Assembly (NCBI GenBank): GCA_033557465.1
Contig: CM066033.1
Location: 1,305,875,519-1,305,939,518 of the forward strand
Length of the DNA: 64,000 nucleotides
DNA from: Ichthyophis bannanicus
Lineage: Eukaryota > Chordata > Amphibia > Gymnophiona > Ichthyophiidae
Direction: 5' to 3'
Below, piece after piece: positions 44,936 to 56,440 of the stretch (the first letter of the stretch is position 1; each line of letters begins with the position of its first letter). The notes beneath the pieces are model-generated. The model searched no databases. It was given only the letters and a program-made list of their open reading frames with translations, and was not told the DNA's origin. The position numbers and the translations under genes are program-made.

Positions 44936-45629
44936 ACAAGTGACTTGCCCAAGGAGCCACAGACGGACTGTTGCCCTGGCTGTAGCCTACTGCTCTAACC
45001 CAACTGGCTGTGAGGTTCCCAGGACAGGCTTTGGAAGCTGTGACTTGTGCAGGTCCAGTGGTTTAGGCAAAGCACCAGGACAGAGAAGATCTAAACTATC
45101 TATCTTCTACTGAAAAGGGAAAGACATTTGAAATGTTTTTTAAAAAGTTTATGAGCACACTTGCCTAGATATTTATGACAGGCAAGATATAGATACATTT
45201 TAATTTAATTTACTTTCATTTAAATCTCTCACTTCTTCCACTGATACTCTTTCTGACCCTGGGCAAATCACTTCACTGCTTCAGGCAAGCTCCACTGCTT
45301 CAGGCAAACTCCACTGCTTCAGGAAAACCAGACTGTAAGTCAGTTTGAGCAGGGAAACAGCTCTTGCACCAGAGCTTGCAACTTTGCCTTGAGATCAGAT
45401 TAGAAAAAGTCAAGTAATAAATATAAAATCCAAATCAAAAGTAAATGGTTAACTAAAGTCCGACTTCATTGTTTCAATTAAATCATTAAGAAATCCACAT
45501 GCTAAAAGATTTATCCTTTTGCATGCCTTTGGGAAAAATGCTTAATACCTAGTGTGCCGAGTGAAAGTATTGTTATCGTACTGGAAAATAAAGAAAACTG
45601 GTAGAATGCTGAGCAAAACAAGAAAGGGA

Positions 45630-46831
45630 AGGAGCCTTACTTTCATGAAGTTTATTCATGGAACTAATTTAGTAAATTCCGTGAAGATGTGGAATTATTA
45701 CCCACTGCATGGGTCGAGTGCTTCATAGAGTTGATGCTTACAAGCCATGATGGGGTTGAGGGGAGGAAATTGATGGATTGGGATGATTGTCAAGGCAGGT
45801 GCATGTCCTACTGGCACGAGGGTTCACGCTCAATCAAGGGAGACCTGAATTGCCCAGGAAATCATTCTTGGGCATTGGAAGGAGAAAGAAATAGCGTTCT
45901 ATAAGAGGTTTTTATCTTCACATTTTTAACTTGCTAACCTCATTAATTGACTAACCGTCCAGTAACTTGAAGTCACGCTCTACTGGTTTGTAAATAAAAG
46001 ATTCACAAGAGCAGAAAAACTGCAAGCTGGTCGTTTGCTACCTGAATGTTTTCAGGAAGAAAACCGCAAATACCAAAATCTCATGGCTCCCTGCTCCTTG
46101 GCATCCATTGCTATCCTTGGTTCTTGCTACTCAAGTCATCACTGGGTCATTCATCACACCTACCCACTAAAAAAAATTAGAATTTATAAAAAGCACAAAC
46201 CAACATACATACAAGATATTGTAAAGCGAATGAACCCAGGAGTCAACACATCAAATGTCCACCTTTGGCAATTCAAAAAACCTTGTTTTCAAAAATATTG
46301 ATATGTAGACTTTTTTTTTAAACTGAAGTAGTGCCTCTCTTCTTTCGCTCCAGTTTTAGGTTCTTCTTAACTTAAAACAGATTTGAAGAAATATCTACAT
46401 GTGACCACATACAAACAAAACAAACAGTATAAACATTTATGATCCAAATTACAATGAATCTTCCAGTCATTGTAAACATTATTTTCTAATTATTGCTTTT
46501 TGAATGATAAATTGCATAATAAATTATGATGTACTATTATTGAAAAAAATAATTATGGATAGATTGTCTTGTAATAAAAATAATAATATTAATAGTAAAA
46601 CACCAACAACAAAAGGAAGTAAATAGGCAATAAATAGCCTGTGCCTGTCTTCATGCCCTGAGAATGCAATCAGTCTTTTGGGGTTCCTTCTTTGAACTGG
46701 AGAGGGGTTGATAGCAACCCACTGAGAGTCATGATAACTTAGTAGCATCAAACTATGTACACGCGATTGCTACAAAACCCAACTCCTCAAGTCATAAATA
46801 AAATATGTTTCTTTGTTTTCTTGAAAAGTCT
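45630..46831 (-). other. PRDM1: PRDM1 3' untranslated region (proximal estimate)
   Basis: This AT-rich stretch directly follows the stop codon, has no repeat signature, and includes runs such as ATTATTTTTATTAC. An AATAAA polyadenylation signal lies at 45656-45651 on the minus strand; a second one at 44634-44629 would give a longer UTR that includes the SINE at 44668. The end point is an estimate. Confidence 0.5.
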
Positions 46832-47395
46832 TTAAAGGTTCATTGATTCCACTGTTTCTTGCTTGACCTTTGTGGGTAAAAGAGGTAATGGGTGACTGTG
46901 AGGCAATGGATCCATGGGGTTAAACAAGCCACATCCTGAGGACAGAAGCCCAGGCCCCATGTTCCTTTGCAACGATAATTTTAGACCAGCTCCTTCCATC
47001 TCTCTTCTGAGAATGGCCTGGATTTCTTTTTCCACAATTGCTGACGTGTCGATATTGCCCTCCACATCTTCCAACCTGTCTGCACTGTCACTGATGTCAA
47101 ACTTCTCAATCTCCTCATTGATGCGGTTCAGGTCTTCTGTGGACAGCCCAGAGGTTGGGGCCACCGGACAATTGCCCTTGAGGTGGACCTTGAGGCTGCA
47201 GAGGTGAATGTAGCTCTTGTGGCAGTGGATACATTTGTGTGGACGCTCCCGAGTGTGGAGGCGCTTGTGAAGCTTGAGATGCACAAACTGGGTGAACTTT
47301 GCTGGGCACAATTTACATTGGTATGGCTTTTCTCCAGAGTGCAGTCGCAGGTGGGTCTTTAGGTTGCTGGTGCTGCTGAATCGTTTATGGCAAAC
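46832..47395 (-). CDS. PRDM1: PRDM1 (BLIMP1) last coding exon: zinc fingers 3-5 and C-terminus
   Basis: The exon begins after an AG acceptor (47397-47396) with VCHKRFSSTSNLK, completing the third C2H2 finger. The fourth finger, KLCPAKFTQFVHLKLHKRLH, and an atypical C2HC finger ending in HLKGNC follow. The acidic C-terminal region reads EEIEKFDISDSADRLEDVE and ends in KVKQETVESMNL, then TAA at 46834-46832. PRDM1 is a nuclear transcriptional repressor that directs plasma-cell, germ-cell and epithelial differentiation, binding GAAAG-type DNA through its first fingers. The reading frame and splice phase agree with exons 48466-48594 and 51843-52957. Confidence 0.97.
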   Translation of the reverse strand, partial: VCHKRFSSTSNLKTHLRLHSGEKPYQCKLCPAKFTQFVHLKLHKRLHTRERPHKCIHCHKSYIHLCSLKVHLKGNCPVAPTSGLSTEDLNRINEEIEKFDISDSADRLEDVEGNIDTSAIVEKEIQAILRREMEGAGLKLSLQRNMGPGLLSSGCGLFNPMDPLPHSHPLPLLPTKVKQETVESMNL

Positions 47396-48465
47396 CTAGT
47401 TAGAAGGAAATGGGAACACAATGCAGGTAAGAGGAGAGCAAAAAGATCCTACACGCATGAGGTATGTCCAGTTAAGGTGATACAGGATATTATGCTTCTG
47501 CATCTGTTCATTGCAAGGCCACCCTAAACCCAAATGAAAAAGTGAATGTGATATTAATTTTCACAACCTGAGATAAGCCATTCTGAAAGATATTGAATTC
47601 ATCCCTTCTCTCTGTACATCCACTGTGTCGTATACAAGAAAACTCACTATTATGAAACCTATAATCATCATTTCTTGTTTTAGTCAGAATTCAGGAACTC
47701 TGGCCCCCAAACAGATTCTTCTCAAGGTTCACTTATGTGATTCTTAAATGCAGGATGACGTATGAAAGTAGATATTTCAGAGGAACCAGCCTGAATGACT
47801 AGATTGTAAGCTATGATGAGAAGGGACTGTCTCTTACATGACTCTGTACGGTGATGTTGTTCGTTTTGATTAGATTGTAAGGTCTGATTAGCGGGGGACT
47901 GTGTCTTATATCTATATGCTTTGTAGCGCTATACAGATGATTAGTAGTGGTAGCAGTAGTAGTAATAGCCCAGTTGCTAATGTTGAGCTGAAAGACACAG
48001 GTTTGATTCTTGGTTGCGGAGGCTAAGGTTAGGGCTGCTGCTGAGGTACAGTTTATGACCCTCTAAGAGAACAGAGTTTCTGGCACTTATAGCTATGATG
48101 AGCACTGCAAAGGATAGAGGAATAATCCAGGAAACCAGGTGTACTGGCTCTTGAATCCCTACGTCATGGAAAAACTGAGTGTCAAATTGCAGCTAGCAAC
48201 ATGGCTTAACCTGTAAAATTAAAATGCCAACGTAAATGGGAAAGTATGAAGGGTATTTAGGCGTATGTATGTAAATAGGCCTGCACCTTGCAAAGTCACA
48301 GCCCCCAGAGACAATATGTACTTGTGGTTAATTACCTAATTGTATTTAGAATCTGATATAAAACCAAAGTGAACTGAGAAATAGTTACATAAGACTACAA
48401 TTAGGATGGGAGCAGACTCGGATTTTAAGCGCTGGGACCACATAACTGATTAGTATTCAGCGCAC
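47396..48465 (-). other. PRDM1: PRDM1 intron between last two exons
   Basis: Bordered by GTGCGC donor (48465) and CTAG acceptor. It holds a SINE-like tail near 47815-47960 ('gcgctatacagatgattagtagtgg') and otherwise unassigned DNA. Confidence 0.85.
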
Positions 48466-48594
48466 CTGACATTCGTGGGGCTTCTCTCCGGTATGCACCA
48501 GGTAATGCTTTTGCAGATGCGCCAGCTGAGTGAATCCTTTGTTGCAGGTCTCACATTTGAAAGGCCGCTCTCCACTATGCACTCTTAGATGCAC
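48466..48594 (-). CDS. PRDM1: PRDM1 129-bp exon: zinc fingers 1-2
   Basis: Exactly 129 bp between AG (48596-48595) and GT (48465-48464), in phase 0 at both ends. It encodes the end of finger 1 ([14 protein letters not shown]), finger 2 ([18 protein letters not shown]) and the start of finger 3 (TGEKPHECQ). These first two fingers make the sequence-specific DNA contacts in PRDM1. The exon is too short to show as a long open frame, but the splice sites and protein match the vertebrate gene. Confidence 0.96.
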
Positions 48595-49974
48595 CTATAG
48601 AAAACAAACATACTTGCTATAGGGAACCAAACATAGATACAATATACACTCACACATATTTATCCTGTTCTCAAATGCGTTTTATGGCATGAAATCAGCC
48701 TGAAAGTACAGCAGCTTCCCAGAACTCACTTGCCCTCTTGCCTACATCTTTTGTCTCCCTGCTACTGCTAGTACTACTTATCATTTGTATAACGTTCACA
48801 GGCACATACACATAAGAGACAGTCCCTGTACCAGAGAGCTTACAAGTCAAGACAGAAAACAGCATCTTCAAAGACATCACTCTCCTCACCATAACACTTT
48901 CTACCATTTATCACTTCTAAAAGGAGCAGTAACCTAGTGCTTAGAATGGGAGGTTGAGAATTAGGACAGCCAGGGATCAAATCCTACTGATGCTCTTTGT
49001 GACCTTGAGCAAGTCACTTCACTCTCCACTGCCTCATGTACAACTCCGATTATATATCTACTTGGACAGGAAATAATTTGTACACCTGTGTGTAACTTAA
49101 CTTGGATTTGGAAAGGATGAGTAACTAAATCTGAACGTTATGAAAATCTTTCATTTGAAAAATCTGCCAGTTAGGAACTACAGTGTATTAGGATTTGGCT
49201 GGCCAGCGGCAGAGATTCACACCGTGATGTGAAAGATCCAGGTTTGATTCCTCAGCCCAGCTTCTGCTTCCTAGAATAGCTGGAGATGCTATGAGAGTCT
49301 TGGCTACTTCTCAGCAGTGAAGCTCACTGGCTAGACAAATGCTACATACATACCAAGCTCTAGAAGAAGCCATGGTCAATGGTCCCTGGCCAAGAACTTT
49401 CACTGCAACCACTAGGCTAGATGGGGAAAGGGGGGGGGGGGGGTTATAAAATGGAAAATCCTCAAGGCCAAAGGAGAGGTTGGGTGCTTTTGAATTAGAA
49501 GTTGTCTCGAAGGAGATGCAACTGTATAGAATGGGCCTCTGCACCGGTAAGTGTTGGGATTTCTCTATATTCAAGGGTATTCTGTTTGAATGTGCTTAAA
49601 TTACAGGGTAAATAGCTTGTTGGTGGGAATTAACTGTATAAAAATTTAAAATAAGCTTGTTTGTTGGTGAAAAGTCAATGTTTGTTTTTCCTATCCTTCC
49701 ATTCCACCTCCCATCCACTCCAACCTCAAATCTTGATCTATAGACTACTGCCCAGTTATGAGGTTGAGAAAAAATTGGGTATAATAGGAGTCAATTAACA
49801 GCCTGAGATAAACAAGTGCAGATTAACCCTAGCTAAAATTTTAAGAAACAGTAGAACCAGACAAACTTAGGGGCTTTAACTTTTATAATTAAACACAAAA
49901 GATGCTAATATTAGTCTAGCGGTAAGATGAGGGTTTTCTGGTCTTTTGTACTGATTGTCAAAGGCTGGCCTAAC

Positions 49975-50920
49975 TTTAAAAAGGATATAGCAGAATTAGA
50001 AAAGGTACAGAGAAGAACCACCAAAATGGTAAAGGGGATGGAAGGATACCCCTATGAGAAAAGACTTAAAAGGTTAGGGCTCTTCAACTTGGAAAAGAGA
50101 CGGCTGAGGGGAGATATGATAGTGAATGTGGAAGAGAGGGCATATGCTCCCACCCACCTGGCTAGGATGAAGAAATAGACTCTGAAACGCTATCAGAGAT
50201 TAGGGAGGCAAATAAAATTTACAACATAATAATAATGGGAAATTTTAGTTACTGCAATATTGACTGGATAAATGTTCCATCCGGACATGCCAGGGAGATA
50301 AAGTTTATAGATGCTACAAGTGACAGTTTCATGGGGCTCCTGGTCCTGGAACCAATGGGGGAGGGGGCAGGGGGAACTACTACTTTAGATCTAGCCCTCA
50401 ATGGAACACCAGGGCATTGCAAGTTGTGAAACTGTTTTGCAATGGTGATTATAAAGCAATCAAACTTCACATAAATCATCAGAGGGAAGATAGTATTAAG
50501 TAGCTCAATTGAGAAAATTACTTTAAAATAAAAATATAAAAAGAAGCCGATTTACCCTGTCAGGTGGTACTAAGCCAAGAGAACACTCCAAAAAACTAAT
50601 GTAGCAGATTTCGAACAAATCAGAGAAAGTATTTCTTCACACAGTGTCATCAAGTTGTAGAATTTGCTATTGGAGGAATGGTGAAGGTGTCTAGCATAGC
50701 AGGGTATAAAAGGATTTGGGAAACGTTCCTGGAGGAAAAGTCCATAAACGATTATTAGGTAGAATGGGAGAGCCATTGCTTGTCCCTGAGGGTGAGCAAC
50801 AAGGACTGAACCTACTCTTTGGGGTCTGCTGAATATTTCCTGGAGACCTGAATTGGGAACTTCTGGATTCTATGGACCTGTCGTCTGACAATGAACAGCA
50901 TTTCTTATGATCTTAGAAAA
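49975..50920 (+). mobile_element. CR1 fragments, antisense to PRDM1
   Basis: Three CR1-like pieces are in odd order. The late RT piece is [20 protein letters not shown] (49990-50120). An endonuclease piece with IDWINVPSGHAREIKF (50235-50430) comes after it, although in an intact LINE it precedes it. A 3' end lies at 50560-50920. This is either several insertions or a rearranged copy. Confidence 0.65.
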
Positions 50921-51089
50921 CGGTTTCTGTTGTTTTTAAGTGCAGTTGAGTCGATGTTGACTCCTAAAAGAATAGTTGTCTATGCATGGACAAAAATGAA
51001 TAAAAAAACCAGGAAACCTTTGGGCCTGATATTCGTTCCTGTCAAACTTTAACAGCCATATTTGGCTCTGGCATTGAATATCCGGGGTC

Positions 51090-51460
51090 CACTGTTCCCT
51101 CTAAGCTGTGCGTGTGTGCGCGCGCACACACCTCGCCGAGCGAGCGCACATACTTTACAACAGAGCGCACAAAAATTACGGCTCTGATTCTGATAGAAAA
51201 CAACACAGACGTCTTAAAATTTAAAAGTTATGATTGTAATTACTAGAAATTTCCCGCTTCATTTAGTAATCGTCTATTTTCATTTAATTTGATTAAAATC
51301 AATGTGTTGTACATACTGTATTCTGACGTGTAGTCAAATTTTAAAGTATATAACTCCGAGTGTCGTTATGCAGCGCACAAAAATTTAACCTTCCTTCAAA
51401 AGCTGCACACAGCTGATATTTTATGCGCACACAGCCTACAGAAAATTAGAGGGAACATTG
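51090..51460. mobile_element. 371-bp hAT MITE with 8-bp target duplication
   Basis: The ends are CACTGTTCCCTCTAA and TTAGAGGGAACATTG, inverted with a few mismatches, flanked by CCGGGGTC on both sides (51082-51089 and 51461-51468). The 8-bp duplication and ends fit the hAT superfamily. The inside has a CpG/GT-rich tract near 51107-51150 and no gene. It interrupts a copy of the 'gaatatccggg' repeat family within a PRDM1 intron. Confidence 0.88.
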
Positions 51461-51842
51461 CCGGGGTCATCACACAGCCGCACACAGCACGGAAACTAAC
51501 CAATGCAGCAGAGATATTCCGCCATTGCCTGCTTAGCTGCAGTGGTGAAAGTTAGGACAGTTTTCGCCACTGAGGGGTATCTGGATAGTGGATGAATATC
51601 GCCGCTGCACGGTTATCCTCAGGCACTACCCCAGCACACCCCAATGCTAAGCGGCTAGCATCGGGGCATATAGCGCCATTACTCGGGGTTATTCCTGCTT
51701 AGGGGCATTTACAGCTCTGTAAACGTGTAAATGCCCTTCGTTTCTTGCTTTAGGTGAATTAAATTGGCAAGAAGCATCAGAGTTGGCATCATAGTGTGAG
51801 CTTTCCCCTACAGCAGAGACTCAACCTTTGCTAGATCCTTAC

Positions 51843-52957
51843 CTTTAAGTTTGAAAGCTGCCCAAAGGTCTTGGAGCAAACATTACACTCATACTTGATC
51901 TTTCCATTCTGCTTCTTCAGTGGATATGGAAGTGTTTTGTAGCCAGTCATGCTTCTCTTATTTTTAATGAGATTCATGGCTTCTTCGCTGCTGCTGGGGG
52001 TCAGCACCACTGAGGTAGCTTTGGATTGCATTATATGTTCCGATGTGGCCGCCGTGCCGGCGGCGGGAGAGCCACTAGTAGGGCCACTCTGCTTGCTTTT
52101 CATGCTGGCTGCAGAGTTTGTAATGGTGGTGAAGGCACTGAAAGGTGCTGGGATGAGAAGATCTCTGGGTTGCTCAGGCTGCAGCAGTCTGCGTGCTCCT
52201 TCGGGAACCAGAGTACCTGGAAGGGCAGCCTGGTTCAGCATGTGGTGTGGGAAGCTCCCAGCACTCAGCAGGTTGTTATACAGAGGGTACATTCTCGGAA
52301 GGAAGCTGAAATTACTAATGTTATTCATATTGTTCAAAGCACTCAAGCTGTTACAGCCCATGCTGTAGGGAGGTAGTAGGAATTTGGAGTACTGGGAGTT
52401 GTAGGAAGCTAAGGGTGCGGGAGAGAAGTGGCTACTGGGGGGTGCATATCCAGGACAAGACCTTAACCCTTCCATGCTATATGGTCCATTCAGGTATGCA
52501 TAGGAGTCTCTCTGTTCCTGAGAAATGTTTAGAGGAGACAGGGTGGCCCCTGGGCTGCTGTGAGGACTTGAACTTTTAAAGCTTTGGTCTGGACTGCTTC
52601 TTGCCGAAGGACTGGGTGTTGTGACGGACTGGATGGGTGAGGGAGTAATATAGCTGTGTCTGTCCATTCCATAGGTCGCCGTAGCCTTCAGATAGTCTTC
52701 TGGAACGTGAGGTTGGATGGGGTAGATAACCCGAGGAAAGAATGTCCTGTCGGGACTACAATTTTTCCTCAGGTCCTCCAGATCTTTCTCCGGCGTGGCT
52801 GGTGAAATGTTGATCAGGGCCATTTCCTTTGCTTTGGATCGATTGGGGGAAGGCTTCAGAATCTCTCGCACACTGTGCTCCTTCTTTGGGATGCTTTTTT
52901 GATGGGGCTTGTCTTTTTCCACTCTTTCTTGCTTTGGATTAATAATACAGCTCTGTG
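51843..52957 (-). CDS. PRDM1: PRDM1 large central exon (proline/serine-rich repressor region)
   Basis: This 1115-bp exon lies between an AG acceptor (52959-52958) and a GT donor (51842-51841). It encodes the [10 protein letters not shown] segment after the PR domain, the [20 protein letters not shown] block, a long Pro/Ser/Tyr-rich region, [20 protein letters not shown] and the start of zinc finger 1 ([17 protein letters not shown]). In PRDM1 this region recruits co-repressors. Two bases of a split codon start the exon, so the preceding exon must end in phase 1. That exon and the PR domain are not in the window. No frame damage is seen; this is a functional-looking host gene. Confidence 0.97.
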
Positions 52958-54228
52958 CTGAAATTTAAAAAAAACAAACATAGAGATAAACACTACAGAT
53001 ACTTACAAAGCAGTTTTTGCTAGAAATTCTGGGGGGCGAAATTCAGCACCATGGCTGCTGCATCGAGATAAGCTTATCTGCCTACCTAATATTCAGCTGC
53101 CTTGAATAGGTGGTCCTAAACTTAAATAGATAACTTATTTATTTAAATGAGAAAATACTATTTGTGCAGTTCCACTAAATGGATGCAGTTATCTAACTAG
53201 TGGCTGAATCCACTATCTTGGATAAATTTTGACCCCACCCCAGAGTGCCCCAGACTGTTTTAAATTTAAATTGATAAAATCTAACTGGATTCCAAGTTAT
53301 CTAGCCAAAACTGATCCATTCACCAGCACAATTTTTTTTAAAGCTCTTCTGTGGTTAGCTCCCAATAACTACTGCGTAAGTGCTTTTAAATAATTGACTT
53401 GGATGATTTTAAGGTCTTAGTAACCACCAAAAAGAATTTTCATGTAGATGCAGAACAACAGACCCAATTTGTTAAGAAGTTCTTTCTCTCACTGTGTGCC
53501 CAGGAGGTCAGTGTTGCTAAAGATAAACACAGACTATATGAGGCTGTGCATTCTTACTTTGACCATATCACGGCCCAATCATATCCATCCCAAGGGCACT
53601 TATCAACGTTCTCAGCTGTACTTTTCTTGTGCCCTCTACCAGACCATCACTTGACCTTGATCTGAAAGGACGGACACTCTTGCACTCCCGCTGCCAAGAC
53701 TATATGCGCGTAGACTTACGAGCATGCAGTCGAACAGAAGTGTCCATGGGAACGGTGTTACAGGCACACTTTATAAAATACGCAGATCTGGAAAAAGGTG
53801 CATCCTAATTGGAGGTATGTATGTGCTCATGTACGTTCTGTGAGAAACATTTCAAAGGGAAAGCAGGTGAATACTTTCCTTTAGAAAACTGGTGTAACTT
53901 ATCTCCGCACCTGCTGCACTTTAGGAGGCTTTTATAAAGTTGCCCTCCCTCTATTCGATTTGGGGTATATACCTTAAGGCCACTGTTTGCTAAGATGTGG
54001 CAAGATTTTGCAGCTACTGTACAGTAAAGCAGTTGCCAAATTGAACACATGGTAACCACAAAACCTTTGCGTTAACCATTGGGGTCATGTCCAGCATTTT
54101 TGGGAGGGCGGGATATACACAATGAAAGTGAATGCTAGAGATCTGAATGCACTGGCTGTGGGGTCCCCAAGACAGGTTTGGGAAGCCCTGCAATACTCAA
54201 TCTTTTCACAAGCAAACCTCCAAACTTA

Positions 54229-54333
54229 GGGCCCTTTTTACTAGCACTTAGCGTGTATTATCTGCCACACGGTCCATAGGAATAAAATGCGTCATGTAGC
54301 AGATAGTGCATGCTAAGCATTAGTAACAGGTCC
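54229..54333. mobile_element. 105-bp MITE with TTA target duplication
   Basis: Imperfect inverted ends, GGGCCCTTTTTACTA and (inverted) GGACCTGTTACTAA, sit between TTA sequences at 54226-54228 and 54334-54336. The end text and TTA duplication recall elements A and B, so this may be a tiny Harbinger-like relative. Confidence 0.5.
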
Positions 54334-54987
54334 TTAGACAAAATGTCCTTGCCAAATTCCTTAAGGGCTCAGTGATCGGAAAGAGCCTCAGTCATATAAG
54401 AATTATATCCAAATCTAGGTCTGTTAGTTCTGTGTGACTCTGTATGTCAACAATATTCACACAAACCTCTGTTTCAATCGCTGTGCAGTTACAATGGAGA
54501 CGCACATAAAAAAATGGAGCACACCAAGGTTACTATGAATATCAAGAAGTGCAAATAGCCCAGTATTCAAAAGCACTTATCAGGACAGCAATACCTGCTC
54601 TCTGGATAAATGCCGCTGGCCAAAGCCATCCAGTGATTTTTGCTCGCAGTATTCAGAGAGTGCTACAGAAAATCATTCCTGAATGTGGGTGATCCACGTA
54701 ATTATCCTGACAGCAGACTGAATATCACCATTGTCCAAGTAAATCTGACAGTGATGACATTACACATATTCAGCTCCGGCTGCTATGCAGATAGCGGCCC
54801 TCCAGATACATATTTTGCTTAACCACTATGACCAGTGTTCAAAAAAGAGATCACCGACCATAATGTTTAAATATTGTGCCAATCATTTTCAACACTAGTC
54901 TACCGGAGCTCCATCGGAATGAGAATGCCACTGTAAAAGCGAGGGAGGAGCAAAGAGAGATTCTGAGGAATGACGTAGGGTCTACTG

Positions 54988-55183
54988 CAGTGGTTCTCAG
55001 TCCAGTCCACCGGGCACACCTAGGCCAGTTGGGTTTTCAGGATTCCCACACTGAATATGCATGAAATAGATTTACGTACAATGAAGGCAGTACATGCAGA
55101 TCTATCTCATGCATATTCATTGTGGGAATCCTAAAAATCCAGCCAGCTTAGGTATGCCTTGAGAAATGGATTGAGAACCACTG
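54988..55183. mobile_element. hAT-like MITE hairpin
   Basis: The ends are CAGTGGTTCTCA and the inverted TGAGAACCACTG, with ATGAATATGCATG-like inner arms. Flanks do not show a clear 8-bp duplication, so the insertion is old or one side is mutated. Confidence 0.65.
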
Positions 55184-56145
55184 GTATTGGAGGAGGCAGT
55201 GAAAATGGTCATGGAAGACGGGATCCAACAGTTTCCTTTTCAAAACCACAAAAGCAGTGGCAGAATACAGAGGATCAATGACAAATGAGATTCTGAATGC
55301 AATTCTTGTTGATTTAAGTGCATTTAAGAGGGATTTTTTTATTGTCAAGTTCTCATTATTAAAATTCTATTTATTTAGTTATCGATCGCCCTCTGCTTTT
55401 GGGACATTTGCTTTCATTTGTAGAGGATTATACCACGCCTTCAAAAGGTTATAAATAGGATGGAGTTGGTGCAAAGTGTGACTGCTAAAATGATCAGTAA
55501 TCTTTGTCCTAAGGCAAATGGGGACAGACTTAAGGATCTCAATATGTATACTTTGGAGGAAAGGCGGGAGAGAGGAGATCTTTAAATACCTCTGCGGCAT
55601 TAACTGCACAGTAGAAAAGCCTCTTTCGATTGAAAGAAAATTCTGCAATGAAGAGGCATAAGGTGAATATTAAAGGAGAAAGACTCGAGGAAATATTTCT
55701 TTGCGGAAAGAGTGGTAGATGCATGGAATAGCCTCACAGTGACTGTATCTGAATTTAAGAAAGCATGCACAAACATACTGAGGGGGAAAGCGGATTGTAA
55801 AGCTTAGTAGTTAGAATGGAAGGGCAGCCGCGTGCTCTTTATCTGCAATCAATTTTCTCCGTGAATTAAGGCCTTAAAGAGTGATTTCCCCCCCTCCCTC
55901 AGAACCCCCAGCTGGAGGTAAGGCGAGGTCTCTTCCCCACCATTGTAGGGCCTGATGCTGCATGGCCCAGGACCCCCCAGGGACCGGCTACATACATCCA
56001 CTCTGAGGCAGGTGCAACTATATGCATGCACCTTTCAACTCTACCACTGCTCTGTCCAAACATTGCCCCTAGGAACAGTTCTACACAAACCTCTGAAAGG
56101 TAACCGTGGTCTTTTTGGCATGAGTGCTTCCATGTAGTTCTGGAG

Positions 56146-56440
56146 TGGAGGAGTGGCCTAGTGGTTGGGGCAAGGTACTTCAGGCCAGAAGGTTGGGGGT
56201 TCAAATCCCACTAGAGGATAGCAACCTTGGGCCAGAAGAACTGGGGTTTCTAGTCCCACAGGTGCTCCTTGTGGTCTTGGGCAAGCCACTTAACCCTCCA
56301 TAGCCCATGTTCCCTGTAAAATAGTTATCTCCAAGTTATAATACCCTGTTCAATGTAATTTCAGTTTGTTCAATGTAGACTGCACTGATGCAGAATAGCG
56401 CGGTATATAAGAGAATGTAAATAAATATTAGCCATTTGCT
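56146..56440 (+). mobile_element. tRNA-derived SINE with TATACCGC-type 3' end
   Basis: Head GTGGCCTAGTGGTTGGGGCA, B box GTTCAAATCC, core 'cttgtggtcttgggcaagccacttaaccctcc', and 3' end 'gcgcggtatataagagaatgtaaataaata'. The 3' end differs from that of the SINE at 44668 while the head is the same, so the two subfamilies share a head but not a tail. Confidence 0.75.

Larger units (their letters stand above)
48595..51842 (-). other. PRDM1: PRDM1 intron with LINE, SINE and hAT insertions
   Basis: The GTAAGG donor is at 51842. The contents include a SINE (48922-49110), CR1 fragments (49975-50160, 50225-50430, 50560-50920), an RTE/SINE 3'-tail scrap (50930-50980), the hAT MITE at 51090-51460, and part of the 'atctggata' repeat. 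A G-run (49430-49443) is also present. Confidence 0.85.

Noticed and set aside
46914..47207. Plus-strand open frame opposite PRDM1 last exon
   Set aside because: Shadow of the zinc-finger exon, which has correct frame, splice phase and protein match.
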